Below are positions 16,104-24,789 of a stretch of DNA of 64,000 nt, piece by piece. Source of the DNA: Candidatus Melainabacteria bacterium. Lineage in GTDB: Bacteria > Cyanobacteriota > Vampirovibrionia > Vampirovibrionales > Vampirovibrionaceae. The translations under genes and the position numbers were made by a program. The first letter of the stretch is position 1. Every line of letters begins with the position of its first letter. The notes below the pieces were generated by a model. The model did not search any database, was not told the origin of the DNA, and worked only from the letters and a program-made list of their open reading frames with translations. The stretch spans positions 1-64,000 of the forward strand of contig CABHPA010000141.1 of the NCBI GenBank assembly GCA_902168245.1. Reading direction: 5' to 3'.

Positions 16104-17639
16104 ATGGGCAGCAAAACCGATACCGACACTCCGTCCTGGCTAAAAATCCGGCAAAAGGGAAGGGCAGCGGTTCTGGCGGCCTTGCCGGGCATCCTGATCG
16201 TGGCCATCTCGCTCACCCGTACGCTGATTTCTTCTGAAATTTACCAGCAGCACGAACAGGACAACATGACCGTCAACCTGTTGGGGCGCCAGCGAATGCT
16301 CAGCCAGAAATACCTAAAGGAAGTGCTGCTTTCCACCTGGAAACTTCAAACCCCTTACAAAACAACCCGGGCCGTTCTGGATGAAACCGCCCATTCGCTG
16401 GCCGAAGGCGGCTGGGTGACCGCCTCCCTTAAAACCGGGCAGCGCATCCATATTCAGCCGGTCACCTCCCCAAAACTCCGGCAGAGACTGGATCTGCAAA
16501 TCCGGCAAATGGCCGTGCTGGAGCGCGAAACCCAGGCGTTGAGCGTCGCCATTGAACGCAACCGGGTTACCCCAGCGCAATTAGGCCGTATTATGGAAGA
16601 GGGCAATAACCTGCTGTACGGTATTGATGAAACGCTGGCCCAGTTCCAGTTGAATTCGGAAAACGGCATCAAGAACAGGCTGTACGAGGAAAGCATGCTG
16701 GGCATGCTGGTATCGCTGTTGGGCCTGTATGTCACCAACCAAATCCTGCGCAGCAACAAGGCGTTGAAACAGGAAATCGACATCCGTAAAATCGCCGAGG
16801 CAAAATTAAGGCTGAGCGAAGCGCGATTTCGCAGCGCGTTCGATTCGGCCTATATCGGCATGGGCTTATGCCGCCGGGAGGATGGCAAGTGGCTGGAAGT
16901 GAACCAGCCGTTTTGCGACATGCTGGGCTATACCCGCGAGGAAATGCTATCGATGACCTACCGGGACATTACGCATCCCGATGACCTGGCCGCCGACCAT
17001 GAATATGAACGCTTGCTGGGCGAAAAAACGCTGGAAAACTTTCACTATGAAAAACGCTACCTGCATAAGGCCGGGCAGGTGGTATGGGTTTTCCTGAGCG
17101 GCTCCCTGGTGTTCGGGGAGGATCATCAGCCCCTGTATTACGTCACCCAAATCCAGAATATTACCTTGCAGAAGCAGGCGCAAGAGGCGCTGAAGGAGTC
17201 AAGCGGCATGCTGCGCTCCCTGGTGCAATCGGCCAGCGCCGCCATCATCCTGGCCGACGATCAGGGGGCGATCAGGCTGTGGAATACGGCAGCGGAAGCG
17301 ATGTTCGGGTACTCGGAATCCGAGATGCTGGGTGAGCCGATTACCCGGCTAATGCCCGAACAATACCGGGCAACCTACCAGCGGGGCATGCAGCGGCAGC
17401 GGATGGGCGGACGCCTGAAACTGCCGGGAAAAACCACCGAGCAGATCGGCATCCGCAAAAACGGGGAGGCATTCCCATTGGAGCTGTCCCTGGCCAGTTG
17501 GAAAACCGAGAAGCATACCTTTTTCTCCGGCATGATTCGGGATATTTCCGAGAAAAAACGGTATGAACGCGAAATTCAGAAATTATCCAGCCGGAACCGT
17601 CAACTTAAAAACCAGCTTACCGGCTACGAAAACCCGTGA
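16104..17639 (+). CDS. PilJ-type sensor with two PAS domains and no output domain
   Basis: A 511-residue membrane sensor. A first membrane segment at about 19-37 leads into a PilJ/NarX-like periplasmic domain with the signature NLLGRQRMLSQKYLKEVLL (near 55-73). A second membrane segment follows at about 195-212. Two cytoplasmic PAS domains come next (about 235-355 and 365-490). Both end with the typical IQNITLQK and IRDISEKK exits into coiled coils. No histidine kinase, GGDEF, EAL or chemotaxis signalling domain follows, so output must pass through a partner. GGGGGAGGG precedes the ATG. A perfect inverted repeat lies just upstream and a terminator overlaps the stop codon. Confidence 0.85.
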   Translation: MGSKTDTDTPSWLKIRQKGRAAVLAALPGILIVAISLTRTLISSEIYQQHEQDNMTVNLLGRQRMLSQKYLKEVLLSTWKLQTPYKTTRAVLDETAHSLAEGGWVTASLKTGQRIHIQPVTSPKLRQRLDLQIRQMAVLERETQALSVAIERNRVTPAQLGRIMEEGNNLLYGIDETLAQFQLNSENGIKNRLYEESMLGMLVSLLGLYVTNQILRSNKALKQEIDIRKIAEAKLRLSEARFRSAFDSAYIGMGLCRREDGKWLEVNQPFCDMLGYTREEMLSMTYRDITHPDDLAADHEYERLLGEKTLENFHYEKRYLHKAGQVVWVFLSGSLVFGEDHQPLYYVTQIQNITLQKQAQEALKESSGMLRSLVQSASAAIILADDQGAIRLWNTAAEAMFGYSESEMLGEPITRLMPEQYRATYQRGMQRQRMGGRLKLPGKTTEQIGIRKNGEAFPLELSLASWKTEKHTFFSGMIRDISEKKRYEREIQKLSSRNRQLKNQLTGYENP

Positions 17640-17670
17640 GGTCGAAGGATTTTACACCTCACATTTTTTT
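17636..17670 (+). terminator. Terminator overlapping the stop codon
   Basis: GTGAGGT (17636-17642), which includes the stop codon of the PAS sensor, pairs with ACCTCAC (17656-17662) and is followed by seven T residues. Confidence 0.8.
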
Positions 17671-18136
17671 GAGACCGTTCTTTCAGGCATTCAAATCCAA
17701 GATGCAAACAACGATGCAAACAACGCCATACATGAGTCATTTTGAAGCACTTGAACGCAAAAAAAATGCGCCAAATTTTAAAAAACCGCTGCATGGGTTG
17801 AATGCCTGACAATCATTTCCTGATAAGATTTTTAGGCACTATAAACACATTCATTTTCACTCAACGGTTTCCCCTTATTGCTCACCATCTGCGACTCACA
17901 TTTGGGTTAATAATGAAATTTATTTTCAGCACAGGATTACTAAACAGTTAGCCAATGGTTTTTAAGAACGTAACCTGCCATAGTCTACTAGGCATTTTTT
18001 ACCTGACCACAAACAAGCCATTTATTGTGTATTCCTGATCCATTTTTTTGATTGAGCCGCTCGGATGGGTGAACGGCCGACTCAGTTTTGTTTCCAAAAT
18101 GTTCGACCCTTTTACATAAAAAGGAGATAGTTCAGC
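17671..18136. other. AT-rich gene-free stretch with a perfect 12-base tandem repeat
   Basis: GATGCAAACAAC occurs twice in tandem (17701-17712 and 17713-17724). The rest is AT-rich and should hold the promoter of the large adhesin-like gene. An imperfect hairpin with TGAG and CTCA ends followed by TTTTG lies at about 18050-18090. Confidence 0.5.
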
Positions 18137-21022
18137 ATGAGATTCTTTAGATCCGCTTTTCAGTTCAGTGGGGCTGTGCCGTTTTCAATCGCAATTTCCT
18201 TGACGGCAGCTTCCATCCCGGTGGCGAATGCGGCGCCCGGGGACGTCAATTCCATCAACACCGGACAGAATATCCAGGCAGGCACATTCTTTAACACGCC
18301 CGGCTCACGAACCACGTTCCAGAACCCAGGCGGCGGCCTCTGGCTCCATTCCGGGGATCTGGTGAGGGGGCTGGAATCCAGCATTAACAAAGTGCCGACC
18401 GGAAACGGGGGAACCCTCTACTTTCGGGCGCCCGGCAATGTCGTGCGGCTGGACGGCAACATTGATGTGAGCGCCGTGCGAAACGGGGCGCTTTACACCG
18501 GCAATGGCGGTAAAGTGTTCGTGGATTCCGCCTACATGTTCCAGAACGGCAGCATTTTCGCGAACGGCGCAAACGGCGGCCTGGTGCAATTTAACGTCGG
18601 CGGGTTAACCATGGGCAACAACGCCAGAATTACGGCCCAGGGCTTCGGCGGCGACGGCGGCACGGTGAATGTGAATACAACCGGCACGGTCGATCTGCGG
18701 CCCGGCTCGCTAATCGACACCTCCGGCAAGGTATTGGGAACACTGGATACCAACGTGATCAACATTGAAGGCAGCGCCGTGAATAACCAAGGCATCGTCA
18801 GGGCCAACGGCATTTCCGGCACGGATTTGAAACCGGATAACGGGGACGCCGCCGTGATGAGGGCAAACCCGCAACTGGCCAACAACCCGGTGCCGCCTCC
18901 CATTACGGCGGGCAACGGCACCCACGATACCGCCACCATGCAGAACATCCTGTTCTCCACGCCCGGCGCGGCCGATTTTCGGGGCGGCACGATCCGGATG
19001 GTGGCCAGCGGGCAGACCAATTCCACCACTGACCTCATCGCAAATAGCCCGATTCTTTCCGATGCGAGCGGCCTGAACACCCGAAACGCGCAAATCGTGC
19101 AATTCAGCGAAGGCGATGTACTCACCCGGGGGACTGTCACTGCGGATGGAGGGCTTAACAAAAACGGCGGCACCATTATCCTGGCGGCGTCCCGTGGCGT
19201 GATTAACGGCGCCACGGTTCAAGCCAACGGGGGGAACGCTCCTGCCGGTATTTTTGACGCCAACGGCAACGGCGCGTCCGGCGGCAACGGCGGCACCATT
19301 GTGGTAACAGCCATCGGCGGCTTTAATAACGTAAGCACCATGCAGGCCAATGGCGGGATGGGCGCCAGGGCACAGAGCCGGTCGCTGGCCACAGGCAACG
19401 GGCAAGACGCCGTGGTGGGCATTACCGGAGTCGGCGGTACCGGCGGACAGGGCGGGGTCATCGCGGTCAGCTCCAGCACCAGCGCCAATAGCGCCAGGAT
19501 ATTGGCCAATGGCGGGCAAGGCGGAGAAGGCGGCTTTGCCACCGCCATCGATACCGAATCCGCCGCCAGCGGCAACCCGGTGGCCCGCTCCACGGCCAAT
19601 GCCGGTGTGGGCGGCACGGGCGGCAGAGGGGGGCTAATCGTTTTTAGCGGCAACGGCAACCCGTCCGGCGGAGGCTCCATTTCTATTAACGGCGGGCAGG
19701 GGGGCAATGGCGGCACGGCGCAATCCAACGCCAGCGCCAGCGCCAGCACCAATAGCGGATCGCCCAGCGCAATCGCCAATGGCACGGGCGGGGCGGGCGG
19801 TAACGGCGGGACGGCAGGAACGCTGGTGGCCGTTAACCCCGGCACGTTAGCCAGTACTCAGGTATTCTCCGCCAGGGCAGGCGGGGCGGGCGGAACCGGG
19901 GCGGCAAACCGGCAGCAAACCACAACCATTAACGGCGCATCCACCGTCGTCAACAATAACACGGCGGCCACAACGGGTAGCGTGGTCAGCGGGAACAACA
20001 GCGCCATCCTCGCCACGAACCGTAACGAATACATCCGCCACGAGGACGCGGCCATTCTGCTGACGCAAGCCAACGGGGGCGGCAACGCCAGCGTGACCCT
20101 GACCGGCCGGTTCGCCAACGCGTTGATCCGAACCGTCAACGCGCCGGGTGGAACCGCCATCAACACCCTTGCCGACGCGGAATCCGCCAACAGCCTGGTA
20201 ATTGGCAGTAGCGCATCCTCGCTGGCCCTGACCGCCGATTTGGTGAACGCCAACGTGGATCCCAAATTCTTCAGCCTGAACACCTTAACCATTGCCAATA
20301 ACGGCAACTTCACCAACAACATGTTGTGGACGCCGGGCGTTCACGTGATTGGGGCCGGTTTTCACGATATGGAGCTGGCGCTGGGCGGGGGCCATATCTC
20401 CTGGCTGGCCAACGGGATCATCACCAATAACAATATCGTGATCACCCGCGGCCTGTGGTCTGGCGGCAGCACCCACGTGGCGGCCACGCAGGACGTGGTG
20501 AACAACAACGACTTCATCAACATCGCCCCCAACAAGGCGCTGCTCTCCGGGTTTACGGTGGCCGGGCCTCCGTTTGAAGCCTCGCATGCCGGTAGCCTGA
20601 TCGTCAAGGGCGCGCGGGATGTAAGCAACACCGCCAACGGCAAACTGGAAAGCAACCTGATCTTCTTTGACATCCACCCGCCGCTGAACCAGAACCCGCC
20701 CATCGCATGGCCCAGGTTCCTGAACGGCGCGCAAATCGGGGCCAGCGTCAATCTGCTGGCGGGCAGAAACCTCTCGAACGCCGGACAGATCCGCGCGGAC
20801 GCCCTGACCTACCGCAACGGCACATTGGGCGCACAGAATCCGGCGCTGACCATTGGCGGCATTATCGTGGGCCGCAGCCGAACCGGCAACTTTACCAATA
20901 CCGGCGCCGTCACGGCTCAGGGGAACGCGTTCTTCAGCCCGAACGCCAGCGACGGGCCGAGGTTCAACGTCAACAACTTCCCCTCCACCACCAGCTTTAA
21001 CGGCACGGTGGACATGAACTGA
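18137..21022 (+). CDS. Large exported Gly/Asn-rich beta-helix adhesin-like protein
   Basis: A 961-residue protein with a signal peptide (cleavage after ANAA near residue 33). Residues 34-300 resemble the start of filamentous-haemagglutinin-type proteins (NINTGQNIQAGTFFN-like turns, repeated NGGxVxVN rungs). Residues about 350-590 are extremely Gly/Asn-rich with recurring GGTGGxGG and NGGxGGxGG units, interspersed with Ser/Ala. Residues 600-961 return to beta-rich repeats with several NNNxI runs. No outer-membrane translocator, LPXTG or PEP-CTERM tail is seen. AAGGAGAT precedes the ATG, and a perfect terminator follows. It is a single-gene unit. Likely role: surface attachment or matrix, inferred from fold type only. 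Confidence 0.8.
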   Translation: MRFFRSAFQFSGAVPFSIAISLTAASIPVANAAPGDVNSINTGQNIQAGTFFNTPGSRTTFQNPGGGLWLHSGDLVRGLESSINKVPTGNGGTLYFRAPGNVVRLDGNIDVSAVRNGALYTGNGGKVFVDSAYMFQNGSIFANGANGGLVQFNVGGLTMGNNARITAQGFGGDGGTVNVNTTGTVDLRPGSLIDTSGKVLGTLDTNVINIEGSAVNNQGIVRANGISGTDLKPDNGDAAVMRANPQLANNPVPPPITAGNGTHDTATMQNILFSTPGAADFRGGTIRMVASGQTNSTTDLIANSPILSDASGLNTRNAQIVQFSEGDVLTRGTVTADGGLNKNGGTIILAASRGVINGATVQANGGNAPAGIFDANGNGASGGNGGTIVVTAIGGFNNVSTMQANGGMGARAQSRSLATGNGQDAVVGITGVGGTGGQGGVIAVSSSTSANSARILANGGQGGEGGFATAIDTESAASGNPVARSTANAGVGGTGGRGGLIVFSGNGNPSGGGSISINGGQGGNGGTAQSNASASASTNSGSPSAIANGTGGAGGNGGTAGTLVAVNPGTLASTQVFSARAGGAGGTGAANRQQTTTINGASTVVNNNTAATTGSVVSGNNSAILATNRNEYIRHEDAAILLTQANGGGNASVTLTGRFANALIRTVNAPGGTAINTLADAESANSLVIGSSASSLALTADLVNANVDPKFFSLNTLTIANNGNFTNNMLWTPGVHVIGAGFHDMELALGGGHISWLANGIITNNNIVITRGLWSGGSTHVAATQDVVNNNDFINIAPNKALLSGFTVAGPPFEASHAGSLIVKGARDVSNTANGKLESNLIFFDIHPPLNQNPPIAWPRFLNGAQIGASVNLLAGRNLSNAGQIRADALTYRNGTLGAQNPALTIGGIIVGRSRTGNFTNTGAVTAQGNAFFSPNASDGPRFNVNNFPSTTSFNGTVDMN

Positions 21023-21072
21023 CGCACCGGGGAAAGCCGGTTTTCACGCAACAATCAACGAGGATAAAGCAC

Positions 21073-21113
21073 GGGGGCTTTGGTTGCCAGCAGGCTGCCA
21101 AAGCCCCCTTTCC
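21073..21113 (+). terminator. Terminator of the adhesin-like gene
   Basis: GGGGGCTTTGG (21073-21083) pairs perfectly with CCAAAGCCCCC (21098-21108), with a further GCC/GGC pair inside the loop. TTTCCTGTTT follows. Confidence 0.88.
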
Positions 21114-21274
21114 TGTTTACGTCTTTTTTATTTTCCAAACTATCAAAAACGGCAAAAACACCTGTCTATTAACCTTAAATGCCAGGGGCGAACCCGGTTG
21201 AGAATTTGGCATTAAACGGGTAACAGTCCGGCATGGAAAAAGGCAGGTAATGCGCGTTTAATCAGCCGAAAAAT

Positions 21275-21310
21275 AAAAAGCCACTCCAGAAAAAACTGAA
21301 GTGGTTTTTA
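21275..21310 (-). terminator. Terminator facing the small minus-strand gene
   Basis: CCACTCCAG and CTGAAGTGG arms around an A6 loop form a stem (one mismatch) flanked by A and T runs on both sides. On the minus strand it follows the gene ending at 21388. Confidence 0.7.
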
Positions 21311-21348
21311 GTTAATGAGATTCAGTTTAGCAAATGAAGATGACATGG

Positions 21349-21382
21349 GAAAACTTAGGTTAGGTGAAAACTTAGGTTAGGT
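21349..21382. repeat. Perfect 17-base tandem duplication
   Basis: GAAAACTTAGGTTAGGT occurs twice without any intervening base, immediately past the stop of the small minus-strand gene. Each unit itself contains a TTAGG doublet. Confidence 0.9.
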
Positions 21383-21387
21383 TATGG

Positions 21388-21708
21388 TTAGCCCACTAAC
21401 CCTCCGCCGCCGCCAAGCTGACCTAACAACGAAGTGAGCTGACCGATGGCGGCAGCCGGATTTGCGCCCGCGCCGCCTGCGGCATTGCCACCGAGGAGCC
21501 CGGTCGTCAGTTTCCTCAACGTACTGGTCAACATAATTTGGCTGATGAATTGGCCAATGCCGGTGACCGCCAATTGACCTTGCAGCGGGTTCATGGGATT
21601 GGAGCCGGGGGCGGGTGAGCCGAGTCCGGACAACATGGTAAGACTTTTGGACGGTGACAGGCTCAACAGGCTTGAACTCAAGCCGGATAGCGGATTGATG
21701 GATGCCAT
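21388..21708 (-). CDS. Small Leu/Ser/Gly-rich protein of unknown function
   Basis: A 106-residue protein, MASINPLSGLSSSLLSLSPS at the start, with a Gly-Gly-Gly-Gly-Gly-rich C-terminus and a moderately hydrophobic centre (IGQFISQIMLTSTLRKLTTG). No signal peptide, no Cys. In composition and style it resembles the edge-truncated protein at 1-488, which also has a Leu/Ser-rich amphipathic segment flanked by Gly/Ala tracts. GAGAGCG lies upstream of the ATG, and the octamer GTTTTTAT lies 73 bases upstream (21781-21788, minus strand), as it does near the genes at 1-488 and 8240-9664. Function unknown. Confidence 0.6.
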   Translation of the reverse strand: MASINPLSGLSSSLLSLSPSKSLTMLSGLGSPAPGSNPMNPLQGQLAVTGIGQFISQIMLTSTLRKLTTGLLGGNAAGGAGANPAAAIGQLTSLLGQLGGGGGLVG

Positions 21709-22061
21709 ATATTGCGCTCTCTATCTCTCTATCATTTTTTAGTAGCTATGCAAAACCAAATTGGATAACTCGATATTGAAATAAAAACAACTTATCCTTT
21801 GGAATTGACCATGCAATTAGATATCAAATCGTGTCAATAATCGGTCAGCATACCGCCACGCCCTTCTTTTGGCACTCTAAAACCTGCAATCTCATTTTGT
21901 AATAAGCCCGATCGCCTATCTCACTCGACTCAACCCAGGGGATATCAATTTACTACGCTTATAGTTAAGTTTTATGCCCTATTTCTTGCCATGATGAAAC
22001 CTCTTGTATATCCTAGCCAACATTCAAGTGTGTCGGTTTCAGAGTAGAAGGTTCCAACAAC
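21709..22061. other. Gene-free stretch between divergent genes
   Basis: AT-rich. It must contain the promoters of the small minus-strand gene and of the HExxH protein gene. No RNA family or operator was recognised beyond the GTTTTTAT octamer noted at 21781-21788. Confidence 0.4.
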
Positions 22062-23423
22062 ATGCGTACTTCTTTTTCTTCCATTGGCGGCTATTCGGCT
22101 GCGTATTCACCGTCTGTCGCCCGGTTTTCGGGGCAAGGCAAACCCAAACAACCAGAACCCGGCGATGTATTCTTCGCAGCCGGGAAAAGGCATCGCCGCT
22201 CGGCCAACGCTCAAGGCAGCCGTTCATGGATGAAAACCGCCTTATGGGGACTCCTGCTGTTGAATGGGGCGGCTGCCGCTCATCCCTCAGCCAATCGGGG
22301 CAGAAGCGACCTGTCTACGCTGGACGCGACGCAAATCCTGAAATGCCCGCCATTTATACCCACCAACCATAGCCTGTTCACTCCCGAAGTCTACCCGGAT
22401 GCGCCTCCCCTTCCATCAATCCCGACTCCGGGCAAAGCGCAGAGTGAGGCGGACATTACCGCGCAACTCTCCAAGTCTTTCGCCTTGCGCTTTAACGAAG
22501 ATCCGAAAGCAGCCCAGGAGGCCGTCAAACTGTTTGACGACCCGCAATTAAAATCCCAGGTGCCAAACCCTAGCCTGCGCGGAGCCTTGGTATTCCTGCA
22601 AGGCACTCCCGCCGAATCCGCCATTGAAGTGGTGAAAAACGGCACCTTCGCCAGGGTCGACTTTGCGAATTTCGGGAAGAAAAACATTGTTGCCGCCATT
22701 GAGCCGGATCTGAGTGGAGCCGGAAAACCCAAACTGTTATTCAACGATCGTTATCAAAACGAGGACTTCCGGCAATTCGCGCCATTATGGGTTCATGAAA
22801 CCAAGCACCAGGACAAGGTGGATTCCGCGCGGGAAGAACGCATCAGCCGGGCGATGGCGACTTTGATCTACGGCCTGGCCATTGCCGAAGACCCCACGCT
22901 GGCCCAAGCCGGAACGGAGTTGTCCCGCAAGCAGAATACCGAGTTCAAGGCCCGCCTGGACAGCCGGGATCCCGATGGCAACTTGCGGTTGTTCACATCT
23001 CAGGGCAATGTGTATCCCGGCTGCGCACCGGGCAAGGAACTGGCGAACTACGGCGCCGCGTTCACCCAGATTGGCCCGGACACGGCCAACGGAACCCTTG
23101 GGGACAGCAGTCCCGGCAACGAGGCGTTGAGAAGAGATCTGGAACGCATTACCGGATTGAGCCTGGATCATGCCGATTTTGACGCGCTGACCGAACAGAA
23201 CCTGGATACCCACCAGGTCGCCCTCAGCCCCGAACAACTGGTGTCTGCCGGGGCCAACGCCCTGCAACTGAACACCACCTGTGAACAAGCACCCTTCTCC
23301 TACCCGCCGGACGGTACGGCGACATCCGGGGCCAGCAGAACGATTCAAGCGCCTGGGGCATTCCGCGCCCTGGCGTATCTCGGTAAAAAACTGATGGAAA
23401 TGACGTTCGGAACAACCGCCTAA
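22062..23423 (+). CDS. Unknown protein with HExxH zinc-protease motif and an internal membrane segment
   Basis: A 453-residue protein. The first 56 residues are Ser/Gly/Lys/Arg-rich and end in a basic patch (KRHRR). A single hydrophobic segment follows at about 57-73 (LWGLLLLNGAAAA), which could be a signal sequence with an unusually long n-region or a type II anchor. Residues 240-255 read APLWVHETKHQDKVDS, an HExxH zinc-binding motif (H245, E246, H249). E294 or a nearby acidic residue might be the third ligand, as in gluzincins. Cys pairs at about 94, 325 and 420 suggest an extracytoplasmic location. The family is not recognised. A strong terminator follows. The metallopeptidase role is an inference from one motif. 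Confidence 0.65.
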   Translation: MRTSFSSIGGYSAAYSPSVARFSGQGKPKQPEPGDVFFAAGKRHRRSANAQGSRSWMKTALWGLLLLNGAAAAHPSANRGRSDLSTLDATQILKCPPFIPTNHSLFTPEVYPDAPPLPSIPTPGKAQSEADITAQLSKSFALRFNEDPKAAQEAVKLFDDPQLKSQVPNPSLRGALVFLQGTPAESAIEVVKNGTFARVDFANFGKKNIVAAIEPDLSGAGKPKLLFNDRYQNEDFRQFAPLWVHETKHQDKVDSAREERISRAMATLIYGLAIAEDPTLAQAGTELSRKQNTEFKARLDSRDPDGNLRLFTSQGNVYPGCAPGKELANYGAAFTQIGPDTANGTLGDSSPGNEALRRDLERITGLSLDHADFDALTEQNLDTHQVALSPEQLVSAGANALQLNTTCEQAPFSYPPDGTATSGASRTIQAPGAFRALAYLGKKLMEMTFGTTA

Positions 23424-23452
23424 GTCTCACTGATAAAACAGGGCAAAATAGC

Positions 23453-23488
23453 AATATCGGCAGGAGGTCAAAGTCCTGCCGATATTTT
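23453..23488. terminator. Bidirectional terminator between convergent genes
   Basis: AATATCGGCAGGA (23453-23465) pairs perfectly with TCCTGCCGATATT (23474-23486), followed by TT on the plus strand. It separates the HExxH gene from metB. Confidence 0.9.
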
Positions 23489-23519
23489 GTGGTGTTTTTG
23501 CCGGATTGAAACGCGCGCC

Positions 23520-24746
23520 TTAGGCAGCTACCGGCGTCTTACCAATCAGGGCCACCTGGTCAAGGGCGTGGAGCAAATCGCGAATCAAGTCCTGCGGCGC
23601 TTCCAGCCCGATGGAAAGCCGGAGCAACTGGTCGCCGATTCCCGCACCCCGCCGGGCTTCAGGATCCATGGCGGCGTGTGTCATGGTCGCCGGGTGGGCA
23701 ATCAGGCTTTCCACTCCGCCCAGGGATTCGGCCAGACTGAATAATTTCAAATGCCCCAGCAAGGTGCGAATTTCCGTTTCCCCGCCCACCAGCTCAAAAC
23801 TGAGCATGGCCCCAAAGCCGTTTTGCTGGCGACAAGCCAGGACATGGCCCGGATGGCTTTCCAGCCCAGGGTAATGCACCTTGCTCACCGCCGGATGCTC
23901 GGCCAGCACATGCGCAATCTGGTAAGCGCCCGCTTCCTGGTGTCGGATTCGGATTTCCAGCGTACGCAGGCCGCGCAGGGTCAGGTAACTGTCGAACGGC
24001 GCGCCGGTGTTCCCGATACAATTGGCCCAGAAGGCAAAAAACTGGTGCAGATCCTCGGTTTTGGAAACCACCGCGCCGCCCACCACATCGCTGTGGCCGT
24101 TCAGGTACTTGGTGGTGGAATGCAGCACCACATCCGCCCCAAGCGCAATGGGCCGCTGCAAAACGGGAGATAAAAACGTGTTATCCACCGCGCACAAAGT
24201 GCCGTAAGGCTTGGCAATGCCGCATACGGACTGGATGTCGGTCAGGCGCAACAGCGGGTTGCTGGGCGTCTCAATCAGGATTAACCGGGGAGCCTCTTCC
24301 TGAAACGCTTCGGCGAGGGCTTCCAGGTTGGTCTGATCCACGAATTTCACCCGGAAATAACCGCGTTCCGCCTTTTGCCGCAATAGGCGATGGGTGCCGC
24401 CGTAACAATCATGCGGAGCGAACACCAGCTCACCCGGTTTCACATAGTAAAACAGCAAGTCCAGCGCCGCCATGCCGGATGCGGTCATCACCGCCGCAAA
24501 ACCGTCCTCCAGGTCGGCGATGGCCTGGCCCACCGTGTCCCGCGTGGGGTTGCCGCTGCGGGTGTAATCGTACGGACGCTTGCCCTTGAAGCCGTCAAAC
24601 GTAAAATTGCTGGACAGGTAAAGCGGGGGCATCACCGCGCCGTGGGTGAGATCGGTCTCCAGCCCCGCGCGGGCCGCCAAGGTGGCTGGCTGACAGTGTT
24701 CGGACGTATCATTAGAACCGGACGAATCGGAAAATAAACTGGTCAT
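23520..24746 (-). CDS. metB: Cystathionine gamma-synthase-type PLP enzyme
   Basis: A 408-residue trans-sulfuration enzyme that joins an activated homoserine with cysteine (or sulfide) in methionine synthesis. The PLP lysine is K213 in HSTTKYLNGHSDVVGG. Other family motifs are YDYTRSGNPTRDTV, TASGMAAL, ETPSNPLL, AVDNTFLSPV and the C-terminal SLAESLGGVESLI with RLSIGLE. The family also includes O-succinylhomoserine sulfhydrylase and gamma-lyases, and these are hard to separate by eye. The position directly behind metX (43-base gap), under a shared SAM riboswitch, supports a biosynthetic role. Confidence 0.88.
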   Translation of the reverse strand: MTSLFSDSSGSNDTSEHCQPATLAARAGLETDLTHGAVMPPLYLSSNFTFDGFKGKRPYDYTRSGNPTRDTVGQAIADLEDGFAAVMTASGMAALDLLFYYVKPGELVFAPHDCYGGTHRLLRQKAERGYFRVKFVDQTNLEALAEAFQEEAPRLILIETPSNPLLRLTDIQSVCGIAKPYGTLCAVDNTFLSPVLQRPIALGADVVLHSTTKYLNGHSDVVGGAVVSKTEDLHQFFAFWANCIGNTGAPFDSYLTLRGLRTLEIRIRHQEAGAYQIAHVLAEHPAVSKVHYPGLESHPGHVLACRQQNGFGAMLSFELVGGETEIRTLLGHLKLFSLAESLGGVESLIAHPATMTHAAMDPEARRGAGIGDQLLRLSIGLEAPQDLIRDLLHALDQVALIGKTPVAA

Positions 24747-24789
24747 AGCGGTATCCTCTAAAAAGTCAGTGAAGTAAATGAAAAATGAA

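Larger units (their letters stand above)
21023..21387. other. Intergenic stretch with two terminators and a 17-base tandem repeat
   Basis: Between convergent genes. It holds the adhesin terminator (21073-21113), the minus-strand terminator (21275-21310) and GAAAACTTAGGTTAGGT repeated exactly twice (21349-21365, 21366-21382). No gene. Confidence 0.6.

Noticed and set aside
18137-21022. Adhesin-like protein as an exosortase substrate
   Set aside because: Its C-terminus lacks a PEP motif, a membrane segment and a basic end.
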